From NCBI RefSeq assembly GCF_021134715.1, contig NC_060023.1, positions 62,001-126,000 of the forward strand: a DNA stretch of 64,000 nt. The letters run 5' to 3'. Within the stretch, counting starts at the first letter, position 1; every line of letters starts with the position of its first letter. Below are positions 23,101 to 35,022 of this stretch, piece by piece. This DNA comes from Daphnia pulex (taxonomy: Eukaryota; Arthropoda; Branchiopoda; Diplostraca; Daphniidae). Below the pieces are notes generated by a model. It saw nothing but the letters and a program-made list of their open reading frames with translations, ran no database searches and had not been told where the DNA came from. Made by a program: the position numbers and the translations under genes.

Positions 23101-24010
23101 GGTCGAAAATTTTACTTTGAGGGTCCCGCCAGTGTCGGGGCCGCCATCTTTTGAGCGAAAGAGCTGCAATTTGCGCTCCAGTTTCTGCTGCCTCCGCCGA
23201 CGCATCACCGCTTCCGGATTACTGATGGAGCGAGTAAAACTCGTTTCCGGCAGCTCCGTGTACAACTTCTCGGCCACCGTCCCGTTTTTGCCGCCATTCT
23301 CGCCGTCCTGGCCGCCACCTCCGTCGTTGTCTGAACTCTTCAACTTGCGCAGTTTGTTCTCCTTTTTGGCGTTGCGCTTCTCCCGCTTCGAGAGCTTGCG
23401 ACGGAAGCTGGATTCTTCCGGGGGCTGCTGGGCGGGCAGAGTCGACTTCTCGTCGGCCCGTCTCAAGAGGAAACGGCCCTCGCGATCGTCCTTGTGCCAA
23501 TTCAACTGGACCAGCAACGGTTTCTCGTCGACGCCCAGGCACCTCTCCTCTGCTTGGAAATAAAAAGAAAAAAACAAACATTTACATTTCGCCCTTGACG
23601 CTATTCGCAAATTCATTTCGGCCGTTAATACCACCGTTGGGGTGGATCTCGTAGAGCGCGTATTCCGTCATGTGCAGCATCTTCATGTCTGGTCTGAATT
23701 TCTCAATCAGAGTTTCAATCACTGCCTGCGTGGAGCCTGTGGAAGAAACTCTGATGCACTTGGTGGCAATCTTCTGCCCTGCATCTTGGAAGTAGAAGCG
23801 CATCACACCGTGGAACTCAAATTCCTGCAAAGAGAAGAAAGACACTGGTCAGAAAACGGGGAGGAATCAAGGAATCAAGACAATGCTCACCTCGTTGGGT
23901 TCTGAGAGGGAGAACAGGTCAAGGCGGTTGGCGTTCCACTGACCGATGATGTGCTTGAGAGCCTCCCTGTCCCGCCACTTCCTGTCTTCAAACTCCATCA
24001 TGGCAGGCAT
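17191..24010 (-). CDS. cno: Afadin / canoe, actin-linked adherens-junction scaffold
   Basis: Ten coding exons on the minus strand: 24010-23891, 23824-23632, 23549-23116, 23049-22782, 22114-21761, 21674-21189, 21117-20383, 20315-19659, 19594-17577, 17517-17191 (5592 nt, 1863 aa). All phases close. Domain order is that of afadin. RA1 is residues about 25-140 (WNANRLDLF, FHGVMRFYFQD, KFRPDMKML). RA2 is about 245-340 (GTLKIYGESL, VPYKTLLLS). FHA is about 455-530 (IQLFGPGIHPRHC, AETYVNGQRLCETT). The dilute domain is about 620-930. PDZ is about 1005-1095 (MGLSIVAARG, VKGGSADIDGRLQAGDQLLS). A very Gln/Pro-rich linker follows, then a charged helix (EREEKERETAMRRQEAARQW), then the conserved C-terminus EKLTFQEKMKMFALESGE. 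Canoe links Rap1 and nectin/cadherin junctions to F-actin at the cortex. Intron 6 uses a GC donor (GCAAGT) at 21188-21187. The start is the first in-frame ATG; a second and third Met lie within five codons. Confidence 0.95.
17577..19594 (-). repeat. Polyglutamine-rich giant exon of afadin
   Basis: This 2018-nt exon encodes the second half of the PDZ domain and about 550 residues of disordered linker packed with CAG/CAA tracts. Many runs of 4 to 10 Gln are visible, plus Pro runs near 18430-18455. Interruption of CAG by CAA is common, which stabilises such tracts. On the plus strand these give long Leu- and Cys-rich open frames that are not genes. Confidence 0.8.
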
Positions 24011-25673
24011 CAGTGGCACTCTTGGACGGTCAAAACTTTGGCAATTCGCTAAGGAAAACTATTCACTCGACAAAGGGCACTTGTTTGGCAGGAGACTGCT
24101 AAAGTACACAAATAAAAAAAAAAGGCAGTTTGTGGGTGGCAGCGAACTCTCACATCCAGAGAGACGCTGTAAGGGCAGCAGGTGAAGAAGGAAGGACCAA
24201 CCCTTCCTGTGTTTGATTTCCTCAAGCAGTTTTCTCTCTCTCTCTCTTCCTGCCTGTCTTTTTATTGTTGAATCGATGGCGAGCGTTTATGAAGCACTCG
24301 ATGGTGGCCCGTTGTCAACGATGTGTCATCCGGGAGAAAAAAGGCATAAGGTGTAATACAACAATGAACGCCGCCTCTCTCAGCAAGTGGCAACCGTCAA
24401 ACAAAGTTCATAGCAACGGCGTTTCATCCATAACGACGCCATGTTTTTCGTTGTTGTCTGTCTTACGGCCTCAACATCGGACGAATTTCATTGGGGAAAA
24501 ATAACTGAAACAAACTCAAAAAAAACACACAAGACACACAAAAGGCACTATGGACGGAACACACCCACAAACACACACACAAACAGACACTGAGAAATAG
24601 GCGAAGGGAAGACGTCAAGAGAAAAAAGATGCCATCGACAGCAGCGCCAGCGTTGCCACATTTCAACATTGTTGCAAAATGTGTGTCAGCGTGTCGACTC
24701 ACTTGATTGGACAAAATTGGCCAGAGTCGAGGAAGTGGTTTTTCTTTAATTCGCCATTTACGTCGTGAATGGCTAATATCCAGGTTTCCCAAACCCAAAT
24801 CGATTTCAATCTGGGCCGGTTGCTGCTGCGACTTTTAAAAACAAGAGGAACTAGTCCAACTTCCAATAGCGGTTAATTGATTAACTGGTGGTCGTCTCGA
24901 CCCTCTTGAAAACCTCTCCAACAATTTATTTACTTTTTGGATCGAAAATAAAAACTTCGAGAGCCATCGATCGGCTCCTTGATAAATGCCAAAGTTATTT
25001 CAAGCCACAAACAACTCGAGAGTGCCGTCCATCGATAATGGAACGGATCCTGGATTCACCTTGTCAAAAGCCCTCCAGCAGCTCAGAGGCTTTAGAGAGA
25101 CTCCCTTTCGATTTACTTGCGGGGGGAAAAACAACAACAACAACGAAAAAACAAATGGATTACCTAGAAAAAGAACCAGACGTAGATGATGTTATACCGG
25201 TAAACAGGTATATATGTGAACGAGAAGCCCCGAGGGGGGGTGGTGCGTTCTAGAAAAGAAAAAGGTGGGGGGGATTTAGAAAATAAAATAAAAAATATCC
25301 AAAACTCATCCATCAAATTGCTGCAATGTCTCTGGAAACCCACAAAGTCTCTGCTGGTCAAGGTATTTTCTGGCAGTTGGGAATATTCATCATCATTTGA
25401 ACCGCAGTGACCAATCACAGCGGCCATAACACTTTTTGTTATTGTGGTTTGATCTGTATTTTCTATTCATTTTGCAAATACACGAAAAAGGGCGACGGAC
25501 AAGCGATGAACAACAACAACGAAAATGAGATGCGCAGAATTCTGTTTCGCCATTCTCTTTCTTGATTGGAAGAAAGAAAAAAAACGAAATTTTAGGAAAC
25601 GAAACACAAAATAATATCACCCGCCGCTTTTTCGTTTGACGCCAAAAAAATAAAGTTTTCCGCTTCCGCTGGA
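24011..25673. other. Region between afadin and the RNF17-like gene
   Basis: Contains the promoter side of afadin and the 3' flank of the RNF17-like gene. The only coding-like signal is the candidate exon at 24703-24831. A GA/CT-rich run occurs near 24230-24250 and a CA-rich run near 24530-24590. Nothing else supported. Confidence 0.45.
24703..24831 (-). CDS. Candidate upstream exon, possibly alternative afadin 5' exon
   Basis: A 129-nt (43-codon) open block lies between an AAAAG acceptor and a GTGAGT donor about 700 bp upstream of the afadin start. It reads SQQQPAQIEIDLGLGNLDIS, then basic residues (SRRKWRIKEKPLPR). Its length is a multiple of three. Fused to afadin exon 2 it would stay in frame but would drop the conserved WNANRLDLF. 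It may instead belong to another transcript. No domain recognised. Confidence 0.3.
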
Positions 25674-28600
25674 TTACTCGATGGCCGGAATGAGTTTTCC
25701 TTGGCAGTCTTTGAACAACAATTTCATCTCAAGTGGTTCATTAATTTCCTGTCGGATTCAAAAAGATATCAAGCATTAACAATGAATGATCGCTCATTAT
25801 TGGATTAAAATGAAATTGTCCGTGCTGCCATCTGGCAGTCAGATTAGACAATAACGACAACGCCACCTATCAACCGAATTTAAAAACTTACTTTGAAAAA
25901 GGACACGAAGCTGTGTTTGCCTTTCTTATGGCGAGAGCGGATGAAACTGAGATCTGGCGCATGCCAAGAGGGGACCGCAGGGTAGCTCATCTTGGCCTTG
26001 GCCGAATGACGAGGCAACTAGAAAATTAGAAACCAAACAAAAAACGGTTAACCCAAATCCACAAAAACAACTTAAAAATAATAAAAAAAAACCTACGCCA
26101 AGGTATTCGGTGGCCAATTGCTTGATCTTGTACTTGCGCAACTTGACGGTCATTCCCATGTCGACCAACTCGATTCGCAGGTATTCCAGGTTATCGTCAT
26201 CGTAGCCGAGCACCTTGCCGCGCTGCCACCTACCGTCTTCCGGGTAGCGACAAGTGCACGGACTCCCTTTATCAATGAAAAATAATTCAATTATCTGACG
26301 CTTAGTTAATTGAAGAGAAGAGGGTTATTTACCAGATTCGACAACGTCCAGGTCCGGGAAAAGGGGCGCGGCTCTCTGCAATTCGGAGCTGAGACGTGCG
26401 TAACCTTCCACCTGCTCCTGCCACTGGTGCGGACTGTCGCCGAAACTTATCCGCTCCGGACTGAACACGCCCTGGCATTGTTCATAGTCGAAGGAAATGA
26501 TGCGGATGGGCAGCGAGACTCGGCGGGGGATGAACAGAGGCCGGTACACGTCCATCTCTCTTGACTCGTGGAACACGTCAAAATTAAAAATCGGGTACAC
26601 GTCGTCCGAGAAGTCGGACGAATTCGCGTCGAAAATCGAGTCGTCCAGGTCGACGGTGCTCAGCGGAAGAGTCGGCGCCGGAGTACCTGGGCGGGGTGAC
26701 GAATCCACTGGAGAACCAGAGGCTTTCGAACGAGTGCCAGAGTACCTGTATTCCGGGCGCAATTGCTGGAATATATCCTTGAGATCCTTCGCTCCTTCGT
26801 CGGGAAACCAAATGTCGACGACGGGATCGGATCCGCTGGTAGCCGGTTCGAGAACCCGCACCGTAATTTCCTTATCGATCAGGATATGGTGCAGCATCTC
26901 CAATTCGTCTTCGGTGGGCTTCGTTTCTGGTCCGGGGTATCTCGACAGACGGCACCTGCTGGCCTGGATTGGATACTCGTAGCAGAGCAGGGATTTCCTC
27001 ATGTTCTCGTACGACACCTTCTCAGGGTTGCCGTAGTCGACAAACAGAACAAAGGCCGATGTGGCCTCGTCGTCGGCCGTCAAGACGATGGCCCGGTACC
27101 ATTTCTGATCCGTGTACCTGCCCGTCAAACTTGAGTCAGTAATGAATGCATTTCCGAAAACAATAAAAATGAAAAAAAGATCCTTACAAAACGATGCAGG
27201 GCTCATCCTTGACCCAATGGGCCAAATCGGCCGGTGTCGGCGTCGACTTTTCGTAGTGCCAGTTGATGAGTTTGTTGATGACGCTCACGTGATTGGTAGG
27301 TCCCGTCGGACGATGGAAGTAAAGCCGACCGTCGTCATCCATCCAAATGGGCAAAGCTCTTTCCAATTCCGGAGGGAGAGTCACGCTGGGCAGCCAACGT
27401 TTGGGCGAAGGCTGCAGCGTCACCAGCATAGGATCCCTCAGGGCCAGTCCCCGGTCCAGCAACTCGTCGTTAATGCAACCCGTCAGCGTTTGGTCAAATT
27501 CCAGTGGGCCGCCTGGTTTGATGTATTCATGGTAGAGCCGGACGTAATGAACAGACTGGAAAAGTCCAGTGTCGTCTAATTCCTCCTGGACGAAATAAAC
27601 TTGGACGAAGAGAGCGCTGCACTCCTTGATTTTTTTTCTCATCTTGTCGGTGGCAGAACCCGACCATTTGGTCATATGGCCAGCTGGGCGGACGCCCCAC
27701 AAACGACATTCCAAAGCCAGTGCCGGCGTTTCCATCCATCCTGTTGACAAAAAATTCAAAAATAAACAAACCAAAAGCCCTGGGGGGATAAAAAAACGGA
27801 CACATTTACTCACGGGGATGACTCAGCCGGTAGAGTTGCGTGCAGTCGACTTGGATCTTTTTGCCAACATCCGTCAGGTAAAGTGTCACCGTCTTGTCGT
27901 CAACAATGTCCACGATCCGGCAGCGATTCCAATGGCCGTCGACGTTGGCGGCGCAGATCAAACCGATAGTCTTCATGTCCGTCTGATTCAACTGCTCCAG
28001 CAAAAGCGACGAGTTGGCGAAATGAACGTCCAGCTGCCGAGTCAAGTTGACGTACGTCTCTTGAGCCTTGTCAATCTGGATATAAAATTCTCCGGTCGAA
28101 TTTAAGTGACTGACGACTACTTTTGTCCGGAAGCGGTTCTCCTGTCCTTCATAAAGGGCCGGTGGTGGCGGGACGTAGACGGGCGACTGTGACGGCACTG
28201 GCGAGGCTCTGAATGCCGATTTCGCAGAGGAGTGAATGGATGGAACAGGAGCAGGGTGATGATAATCAGAGACATAGGGGATATCTGAGGGTCCTGCACG
28301 TGGAGTCCTGGGAACCCAATCTTTGGCTGGGAAGCGCTTCCTCTTGGCCACAATCGCTTCCGGCGGAGGAGGGGTTGGAAGTGTGCGCACCGCTTTGTGG
28401 ATACTCATCGGCGTATACGCAGTAAAAGGATCCACTGGCTCCTTGGGCGGAGTGATGGTGTTGATAATGTTCTCGTCGACCGGCGACGGACACCTGAAAA
28501 AAAAGAGAAAATTAAAACTCCATTGATTGGCGGGTCAAGAAGCAAAAGAAGCTCTTACACTGTGACCCAGAGGGTGTACTCTTGGCCGTCCGATCGGCCA

Positions 28601-30553
28601 ACCCCGCCCGGATCAACACGATCAACACGTACGTTGACGAATTTCGGTTCGCTGTGAGAAACGGACGTCTGTGAATCCGTCTGACAGCAGCGGACGGCTT
28701 GAGCCGGTAAATCGGACATCCCGTTGCCCAGCAGCCGAATCGTTTGAACCGTCGCGAATTTTCGGTTGCCATAGTCGACAAAAAAGATGGCCAGATCGTC
28801 ACAATTAAAGTTGATCTCCTCGATCAAGGCGCGGTACCATTTTCCGTGGAAACGGCCGGCCACCAGCTGACCCAGTTTCTATTTTCGAAAAAATCAAACA
28901 GAAAGAGTGAAAATAAAAGGAAACAAATAATTTTTCGGCCACTAGATGACGTTACCAGTTCGCTCAACCGAGGCGCGGGATTCTTCTCGCAGGTTTGAAT
29001 AAGAGTTTGAAGCTTTTTCAGCTCCTCGCGGCCTCCATCGCCGTTTTGGCTATGAACTTGAATGTAGAAACATTTGTCTTCGTCGTGGACGACACGTCCA
29101 GTCAGCTGCATGCCGCTCTCGTAATGATTGATGGCCAGAGGTGACGAATTCATGTGCTTCCGGGCCCTCTTCTTCTCGGTCGGTTCGCAAGGAGAAGTCG
29201 AACTCAAATGATCCAGCGATTGGCGATCCTTTTCCTGCTTGCAATCGTCAAACTGACTGAGCAGGCGATTCCAATAGGATGAGCCTTCGTACTCTGAACT
29301 GACAGTGGCCACCGAATCGTGGCGAAGGTGATGGATGTACTCCTCATCCGGTTCAAATACAGCCGACAGAGTCACCGAGTTCACATTATCCCGCGTCTCG
29401 TCGACGAGATTCTTGTAGGAATTGAACTGGCGGATCGATTGTGTCCAACGGGCGATGGCTGACCTACTGGGCGGAATGTCGCTGCTCACTGCCTTGGTGG
29501 CCTTCTGCAATCGCTTACTCAAGTCCAGTTGGCCTTCCCGGATGTGACGTTCGGCGTTGTTGAGGGAGCCAGTTCGTTCCTGGAATCTTTGGAACAACTC
29601 GTGCTGCATCTGCTGTTCCCTGGAAGCCAAAAGGGTGTGCAATTCGGCAAAATGGCCTCGCAACTGTGAGACAAATCAAACAAATGGTTCACATTTAAAT
29701 TTTCTAAACGAATAGACATAGGAATAAAAACTCACCTGTTTGATGAGTAGGTCGTACTCTAATTTCACGCGCTCAGACTGTCCTTTGATGTAACTGCACG
29801 TTTTCTTCATATTGCTGACCAATTCCACCGCTTCTTCAGCCGCTCCATAGAAACTTTCTAGCTCCTCTTTGTTCCTGTCCAACAACCTGACAACATCATG
29901 GCCAAGATGGCAAGATATCCTGCAACCCCCACACAACAGAACTTCATCGTTGTAGCACCAGAAGTCTATTGAGGTGTTGTGAATGGGGCATTTTCCTGTG
30001 GGATTAAGTAGCTGGGGTCTTTCCAAAACCAGTTCTGGGCTACTGGGGACGAACAATCCTCTAGATCCATCTATACAACATGACAACAATACAGTCTGAG
30101 CGGGTTCACAATTTAGTTTACGAGAAGCTACCTCTAAAGCCAATGTTTTCCGCTGCCATATCAATCCCCAGCTCATTCAGCTGGATCAGGCCCAACTGAT
30201 AGCAGTTGATGACTGCCAGCACATTTTGAACAGCTTCGTGTGGAATAACAGACACACATTTACAGACGGCACAACTGATGGTGGTGGAGTCTGGGCCTTT
30301 AGTAGACGATGCAGTGCCACGTTTTGGGTGAGATCTTTTGGAAACTATACAGTGATAGCAAACACCATGACCACAATGTAAAGTCAATGGCAAACCACAT
30401 CTCATGTAATGACTTGTTTTGGGTACTGAAAAGAAAAAGAAATCAATCGTGTTAGTCAACCCCCATATTCAAATTGGGGGAAAAGAAAATCAACTTACAG
30501 CTACTGGAATAGGGTTCTCTACACTGTGGGCAATTACTAATTGACTTTTCCAT
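25674..30553 (-). CDS. RING/B-box/multi-Tudor protein of the RNF17/Qin type
   Basis: Eleven coding exons on the minus strand: 30553-30499, 30425-30132, 30070-29736, 29663-28956, 28878-28559, 28493-27814, 27740-27188, 27117-26333, 26266-26097, 26017-25892, 25748-25674 (4101 nt, 1366 aa). All phases close. A RING is at residues about 8-70 (NCPQCREPY, LTLHCGHGVCYHC, ISCAVCK). A B-box-like zinc motif is at about 140-175 (CPIHNTSIDFWCYND, LLCGGCRISCHLGHD). A coiled coil spans about 180-330. At least four Tudor repeats follow: KWYRALIEE with FFVDYGN near 475-505, HWNRCRIVDI with YLTDVG near 765-790, KWYRAIVLT with LFVDYGN near 990-1020, and RWQRGKVLGYDDD near 1255-1280. RNF17 and fly Qin are germline piRNA factors that bind methylated PIWI proteins. 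That role is inferred from the architecture. The third DYG core is the most canonical; the second (TDVG) may not bind methylarginine. Confidence 0.87.
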
Positions 30554-30955
30554 TCTAAATCTTTTATAGTACTGCTACATGGAGAAAGAGATTCCAATCC
30601 ACACGATTTTAAGCCTACATATACGTAAGAGAGACCCACGTGAGTCTTGAGGAATGTGGACTTTGAATAATAAATGCGTTGTAATGTTCTTCGTCTGCTA
30701 AAGTATCGCACGATAATTCGATTACGATACGTTTTCAAAATATTTTCAGCGGTGAAAATTAAAAACAAAACAAAACAATAAAACAAAGAAATAATAATCC
30801 TAAATATTTCAGAATTTAATTCAAGTTTAATTTGGGGGAAAAATTTGACAAAAACGTTTTCTGTTTTCGAGCGATGGAGCAGCTGATTTCTGACGAACCC
30901 AAACAAAATCAATAACAACAGCAAGCAGCATTGCGTTTCAAGTGCATTATACAAA

Positions 30956-31231
30956 ATGTTTAGAAGTGCTACTTTGTTATTATTGTTCCTGGCTATTTTA
31001 GTTTCACTGTCGGCCCAAACATCCAAGCCTTTAGTGTCTCCAAATAAGAATATTGCAGTCAAGAACAGCTACAGCCAATCCATCCGACACTTCCTAAAGG
31101 ACTTGAAAAACATGGCTGGAGGTTTCATGGCAAACAGAATGGACAAGCTGCAACACAAACACCACCAGGCCAAAGAAAAAGTTAAAAACATGTTTCGTAA
31201 AATGTTGGCCTCCTTCAGGAGGAAATCCTAA
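30956..31231 (+). CDS. Small secreted cationic peptide, 91 aa
   Basis: A single exon begins ATGTTTAGAAG and ends TAA, followed at about 31250 by an AATAAA-type signal (CACAATAAAATTAAC). The first 21 residues form a clear signal peptide (MFRSATLLLLFLAILVSLSA). The mature part has about 17 Lys/Arg against 3 Asp/Glu, several His, no Cys, and an amphipathic C-terminal half (EKVKNMFRKMLASFRRKS). No family recognised. It looks like a linear cationic secreted peptide, possibly antimicrobial. It lies 402 bp from the start codon of the RNF17-like gene and is transcribed away from it. Confidence 0.65.
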   Translation: MFRSATLLLLFLAILVSLSAQTSKPLVSPNKNIAVKNSYSQSIRHFLKDLKNMAGGFMANRMDKLQHKHHQAKEKVKNMFRKMLASFRRKS

Positions 31232-31321
31232 AGTGAAGCACAGTGACACAATAAAATTAACACAAATAGAAAATTAATGCCTGTATTTATTCAAATAACT
31301 AATTACTATAAATTGGGAAAG

Positions 31322-33024
31322 TCAACGACGAAACGACAGGACTAACTCGCAGTGATTTGTGTGGGGAAACAAGTCGATTGGTGTGGCCTTTTTCAGCATG
31401 AAAGGTTCGCTCAACGTTTTGCGGCCTCGTATGCAAAGATCAACGAAATTGTTCATGGCCGGGCCGTCAGCTTGGCACGAAATGTAGACGAGGTTTCGGA
31501 CACGTTCGTTGTTCCTCAACAGACTAATGATGCGCTTGTCTGCAATGTAGAAATTAATTGACTAAGAAAATTTGTTTAGATTATTCAAATGTTTTTTTAT
31601 TACCGACTCCTCCGCGGGAAGGATTGACAATGACGGCGATATCCGGCGAAACTTCCAATTGCTCCATGATGTGTTTGAAAATTTTTTCCGCCCGACCAGC
31701 AATGAATTCCGCATTCTGAATTTGATTGTGGGCTGCGTTGAAACGGGCATCCTCGACAGCTGAACGGGACAGTTCAACGCCAATGACCCCACGACTGTGC
31801 CGGGCCACCATCAATCCTTGTGTGCCCGTCCCGCAGCAAAGATCCACGACCGTGGACATTCGTTGAGGGGCAAGTTGCAGGGCTACAGTGTCGTAGAGTA
31901 GACGGGCGGCTTCCGTGTTGATCTGGAAAAAAGATTCCGGCGAAATGCGGAATTCGTAGTCGCCGATTCTCTCGTAAATGTGCGACTGGCCATGCAGGAG
32001 GTTGAAAGGACATTGTTCGGCCGTGGCACGAGTGTGTCCAGAGGCTTGGTAATAGACGGAAACGATTTGTTTGCCCATAGGACTGGCCAGCAAATAATTC
32101 TTCATTCGTTCCATTTCAGAATGAATTTCTTCCTCTTCTAGATCCTGTGGATGAATCGTGACAATGACCATAAGTTCGAACTTGTGATTCGAGCGGACCA
32201 ATACGCTCCTCCAGTTTCCACCACGCTGGAAGTGTTCGCACACTTTCCACTTTGACTCGTGCTGAATGTACTCCTGGACGACCCTTGTGAAATTAAATTT
32301 TACATTACAGAATTAAATTAAATTAATTGATCAATAAAATTTACCGGGCAACATCCGTGTGTGTTGGATGTGTGTTGAACAGATTATCGGCTTTGATGCA
32401 CCGCAACGTTTGTCTCGAGGCTTTGCCGACGCACAAACCCACCACGACTCGACCAGACGAGTCGTAACGGATGTGAAAGTCGTTTTTATTCCTGTAGTGT
32501 AAGGTGACTGGCTGAAATTTAAATGAGATTTAGAAAATGCCATCAGGGAAGATTGACAAAGACTCACCGAAGGTAAAGTTTCCTTCAGCTGGCAGATTAT
32601 GCCCTTGGAAGGGGAGTGGGGTTTCAGCCTCTGTGTCAATTTGGTCATGATTTCGAAATTCCTTTTATCCTTTATTTCCAACTGTTCAGCGTAAGGTATC
32701 TGTGTGACAGTAATTAAGAAATGATCAGTTTCATCAGTTTACATTGTAAAAGGTAGGGAAGACTCACCCTCCATAATGGGGTGACTGCATCGGCTAGTTC
32801 ATCAAAATCACTTGTTTCATTTTGGAGTTGATTAATTGCGGAACTAGTCTCGTGATTTTTTATCAACTGTTCATCAACCCTGTAATGTTAATCAAACACG
32901 TCGATTTCCAGCAACAAAATTTGTAGTTTTGTAATTATTACCTTATTGTTCCTGTAGCTTCTTGATGAATAAACCTTTTAAGGGAAGCAACACGACGTAC
33001 GTTTTTCCATAATTTCATGTACAT
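31322..33024 (-). CDS. tRNA (uracil-5-)-methyltransferase, TRMT2 family, probably mitochondrial
   Basis: Six coding exons on the minus strand: 33024-32942, 32879-32768, 32699-32568, 32511-32345, 32283-31604, 31539-31322 (1392 nt, 463 aa). The N-terminus (MKLWKNVRRVASLKRFIHQE) is basic and free of acids until residue 22, like a mitochondrial presequence. The body matches TrmA/TRMT2 enzymes. TPLWRIPYAEQL and HYRNKNDFHIRYD open the RumA-like region. RISPESFFQINTEAARLLYD precedes the SAM motif DLCCGTGTQGL. VNPSRGG takes the place of the usual DPPR motif, and LVYISCQ carries the catalytic Cys. The end, DLFPHTNHCELVLSF, is the family signature. The enzyme would make m5U54 in the tRNA T-loop, or m5U in mitochondrial rRNA for TRMT2B-type enzymes. 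It is head to head with the VMO-I gene, with 385 bp between start codons. A decayed copy of its 5' part lies at 42797-43445. Confidence 0.9.
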
Positions 33025-33409
33025 TGCACAATTAAGGAATCAAAAACAAAACTTTTCAACAACTCATTGGCATCCACAACTTCACAAAATTCAGCATGGG
33101 ATTGAAATGTCAGTCGTCTGCTTTCAAACGTAGTTCCAATTTCTGCCGCTTCACGTCCTTGTAATCGTCTGTGCCGCGTCAATTTAAATTGGTTCATTTC
33201 GACCGTGTAGATTAAAGTCGTTTCAAGAGAAATTTAACCAATAAAAATTCGATAAAACAAAAAGTCTTTGAACGCAGGATATTTTTAAATTAAGTAAATG
33301 CAGTAGGTCTTATGGTGCGAGCTGGCAACGTTTTAACAAAAACGGTATTTTAGAAAGTGAAAGACAAGAAAACAGATACACTCGACTCGAAACAAAGCTC
33401 GCATTAAAA

Positions 33410-34470
33410 ATGGCTCGTTTTTGCTCAATATTAAGCGTAGGTATGTTAATTTTGACTGTATTTACATGTTCCACAATTTCCCAGACTGTGGACGAACGAC
33501 TGCAACAATTTACCACCAGCTTTGTAAGAAAAAATCTTTGACCTACTGCTGTTTAGATTTATATTCATTCCCAATCTTGTCCTTTCCATCCAGATGCAAT
33601 TCAAGAGAGTTGTAGAAACCAAGGTGACTAGACTAGAGACAAAGAACACTCAGCTGGAAGCTCTGATTGCGCAGAAAGACAAGCAATATGTAAGTTCTCA
33701 TTAACTCGACAAGTGACAGATTCAACAGATGGTTTCATCATCTTTTCGTTTAAAACAGGAATTGCTGGCAGCCAAAGTGGCAGAGTTGGAACTTTCCCTT
33801 CAGAACGAGCAACCTCCTCTAACCAGCAACACCAGAACAGCTGTCATCCACACAGAGGAAGTCATCACCGTTACAAACGGTGAAAAAGATGGCCGTTGGG
33901 GACGTTTGGAAAGTTGTCCGACCGGTTCTCGGGCCGTGGGTTACCAGACTCAGAATAAATTCGAAGCCCTTTTCGAGGATGTCGACGAGACCGGATTGAA
34001 CATGCTCGTCATATTCTGCGACGACCCACTCCAAACCAAAATCTCTTCTCCAGTTGGATTGTAAGTCAAATTATCATAGTTAATTTGTCTATTTTAAAAC
34101 AAAGATTTAATTGAATATTGTTCTCAGTCTCGGCGATTGGCAACCCATCCGTGAATGCGCTGCAGGATCTTACATGAAAAGTTTCCGGATGAGAGTCAGT
34201 CCAGCCGGGCAAGTGTCTGACCGCAACACGACCGACAACACGGCCATCAACAACATGCGATTCATGTGCTCCAACGGCCGGGAACTCAGGAGCGAAGGAA
34301 ACACTGGCGGAACTTGGGGCGAGTACAGCGCCGAGTGTCTGGACGGCATCTGCGGAATGGAGACTCGCTTCCGGCCGGATGGCGGACTCTTGGTGGACAA
34401 CACGGCCCTTAATGACGTCCGTTTCACTTGCTGTACTCCGGATGACCTCGAGATAGTACTCACCGAATAG
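33410..34470 (+). CDS. Vitelline membrane outer layer protein 1 (VMO-I) domain protein
   Basis: Four coding exons: 33410-33523, 33594-33689, 33759-34060, 34128-34470 (855 nt, 284 aa). A signal peptide (MARFCSILSVGMLILTVFTC) is followed by a coiled-coil stretch of about 70 residues (KVTRLETKNTQLEALIAQKD). The VMO-I beta-prism domain follows. It has three repeats built on WG-x-W/L-x-x-C-P (GRWGRLESCPTGSRAVGY, LGDWQPIRECAAGSYMKSF, TGGTWGEYSAECLDG), each ending in DNTALN-x-[MV]-R-F-x-C. The hen protein coats the egg, and arthropod members are secreted. An N-terminal coiled coil is unusual relative to the compact vertebrate form. The last exon is followed by the BEL insertion 241 bp downstream. 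Confidence 0.88.
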
Positions 34471-34711
34471 TGTACCAATTGTTTCCATGAGTCTGTGATG
34501 ATTTTTATTAGATTTTTGTAACTAATTGACGTTGTTTTTATGACAATAAACCGAAATTTCAACATAGAATGTGTCAACTGTTCCATGTTAACTTTGCGCA
34601 TGTTAGCAATGGCCTGACCTTGTACTATGATCTTCTCTCGAGTCGATTGTTGTCTGGGTTCATTGGATTCCTTTTTGTTTTTGTTTGGTTGTTGTTGTAC
34701 ATCACCGTCTG

Positions 34712-35022
34712 TGTTAGGAATATTCCATTCCAACAGACGACGACGAGATCAGGGCGCCGCACAACAACACCGGCGCACCTACGCGACTATTGCCTTGGGG
34801 GCCCCCGATAGGTGGCCCCAAATTCAGTCGTTGGTCCCCAAATTCAGTCGTTGTTTCCCTACCCCCCTATTGTTTATTCCCCCCCAATTTACTGTACAAT
34901 ATTCAGTGTGTTAAAATAGACGAGAGGTAAAAGACACGGTTTTGTTCGTGTCTAATTTATTCAACTTGGAAACTGTAAGTAAACGGCCCGACACGCCGAA
35001 CATCCCTATTACATTTTCTACA
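34712..35022 (+). repeat. 5' LTR of BEL/Pao element
   Basis: 311 bp, starting TGTTAGGAATATTCC and ending CATTTTCTACA, identical by eye to the 3' LTR. Contains two adjacent copies of CCCCAAATTCAGTCGTTG and a run of CCCCC blocks. The first base after the LTR opens TGGTCCTTCGAACGG (35023-35037), which fits a primer-binding site (TGG pairs with a tRNA CCA end). I could not name the tRNA. Confidence 0.95.

Noticed and set aside
34569-34914. Open frames across the VMO-I flank into the 5' LTR
   Set aside because: They only repeat the LTR-encoded C-terminus of the BEL polyprotein and have no independent start context.
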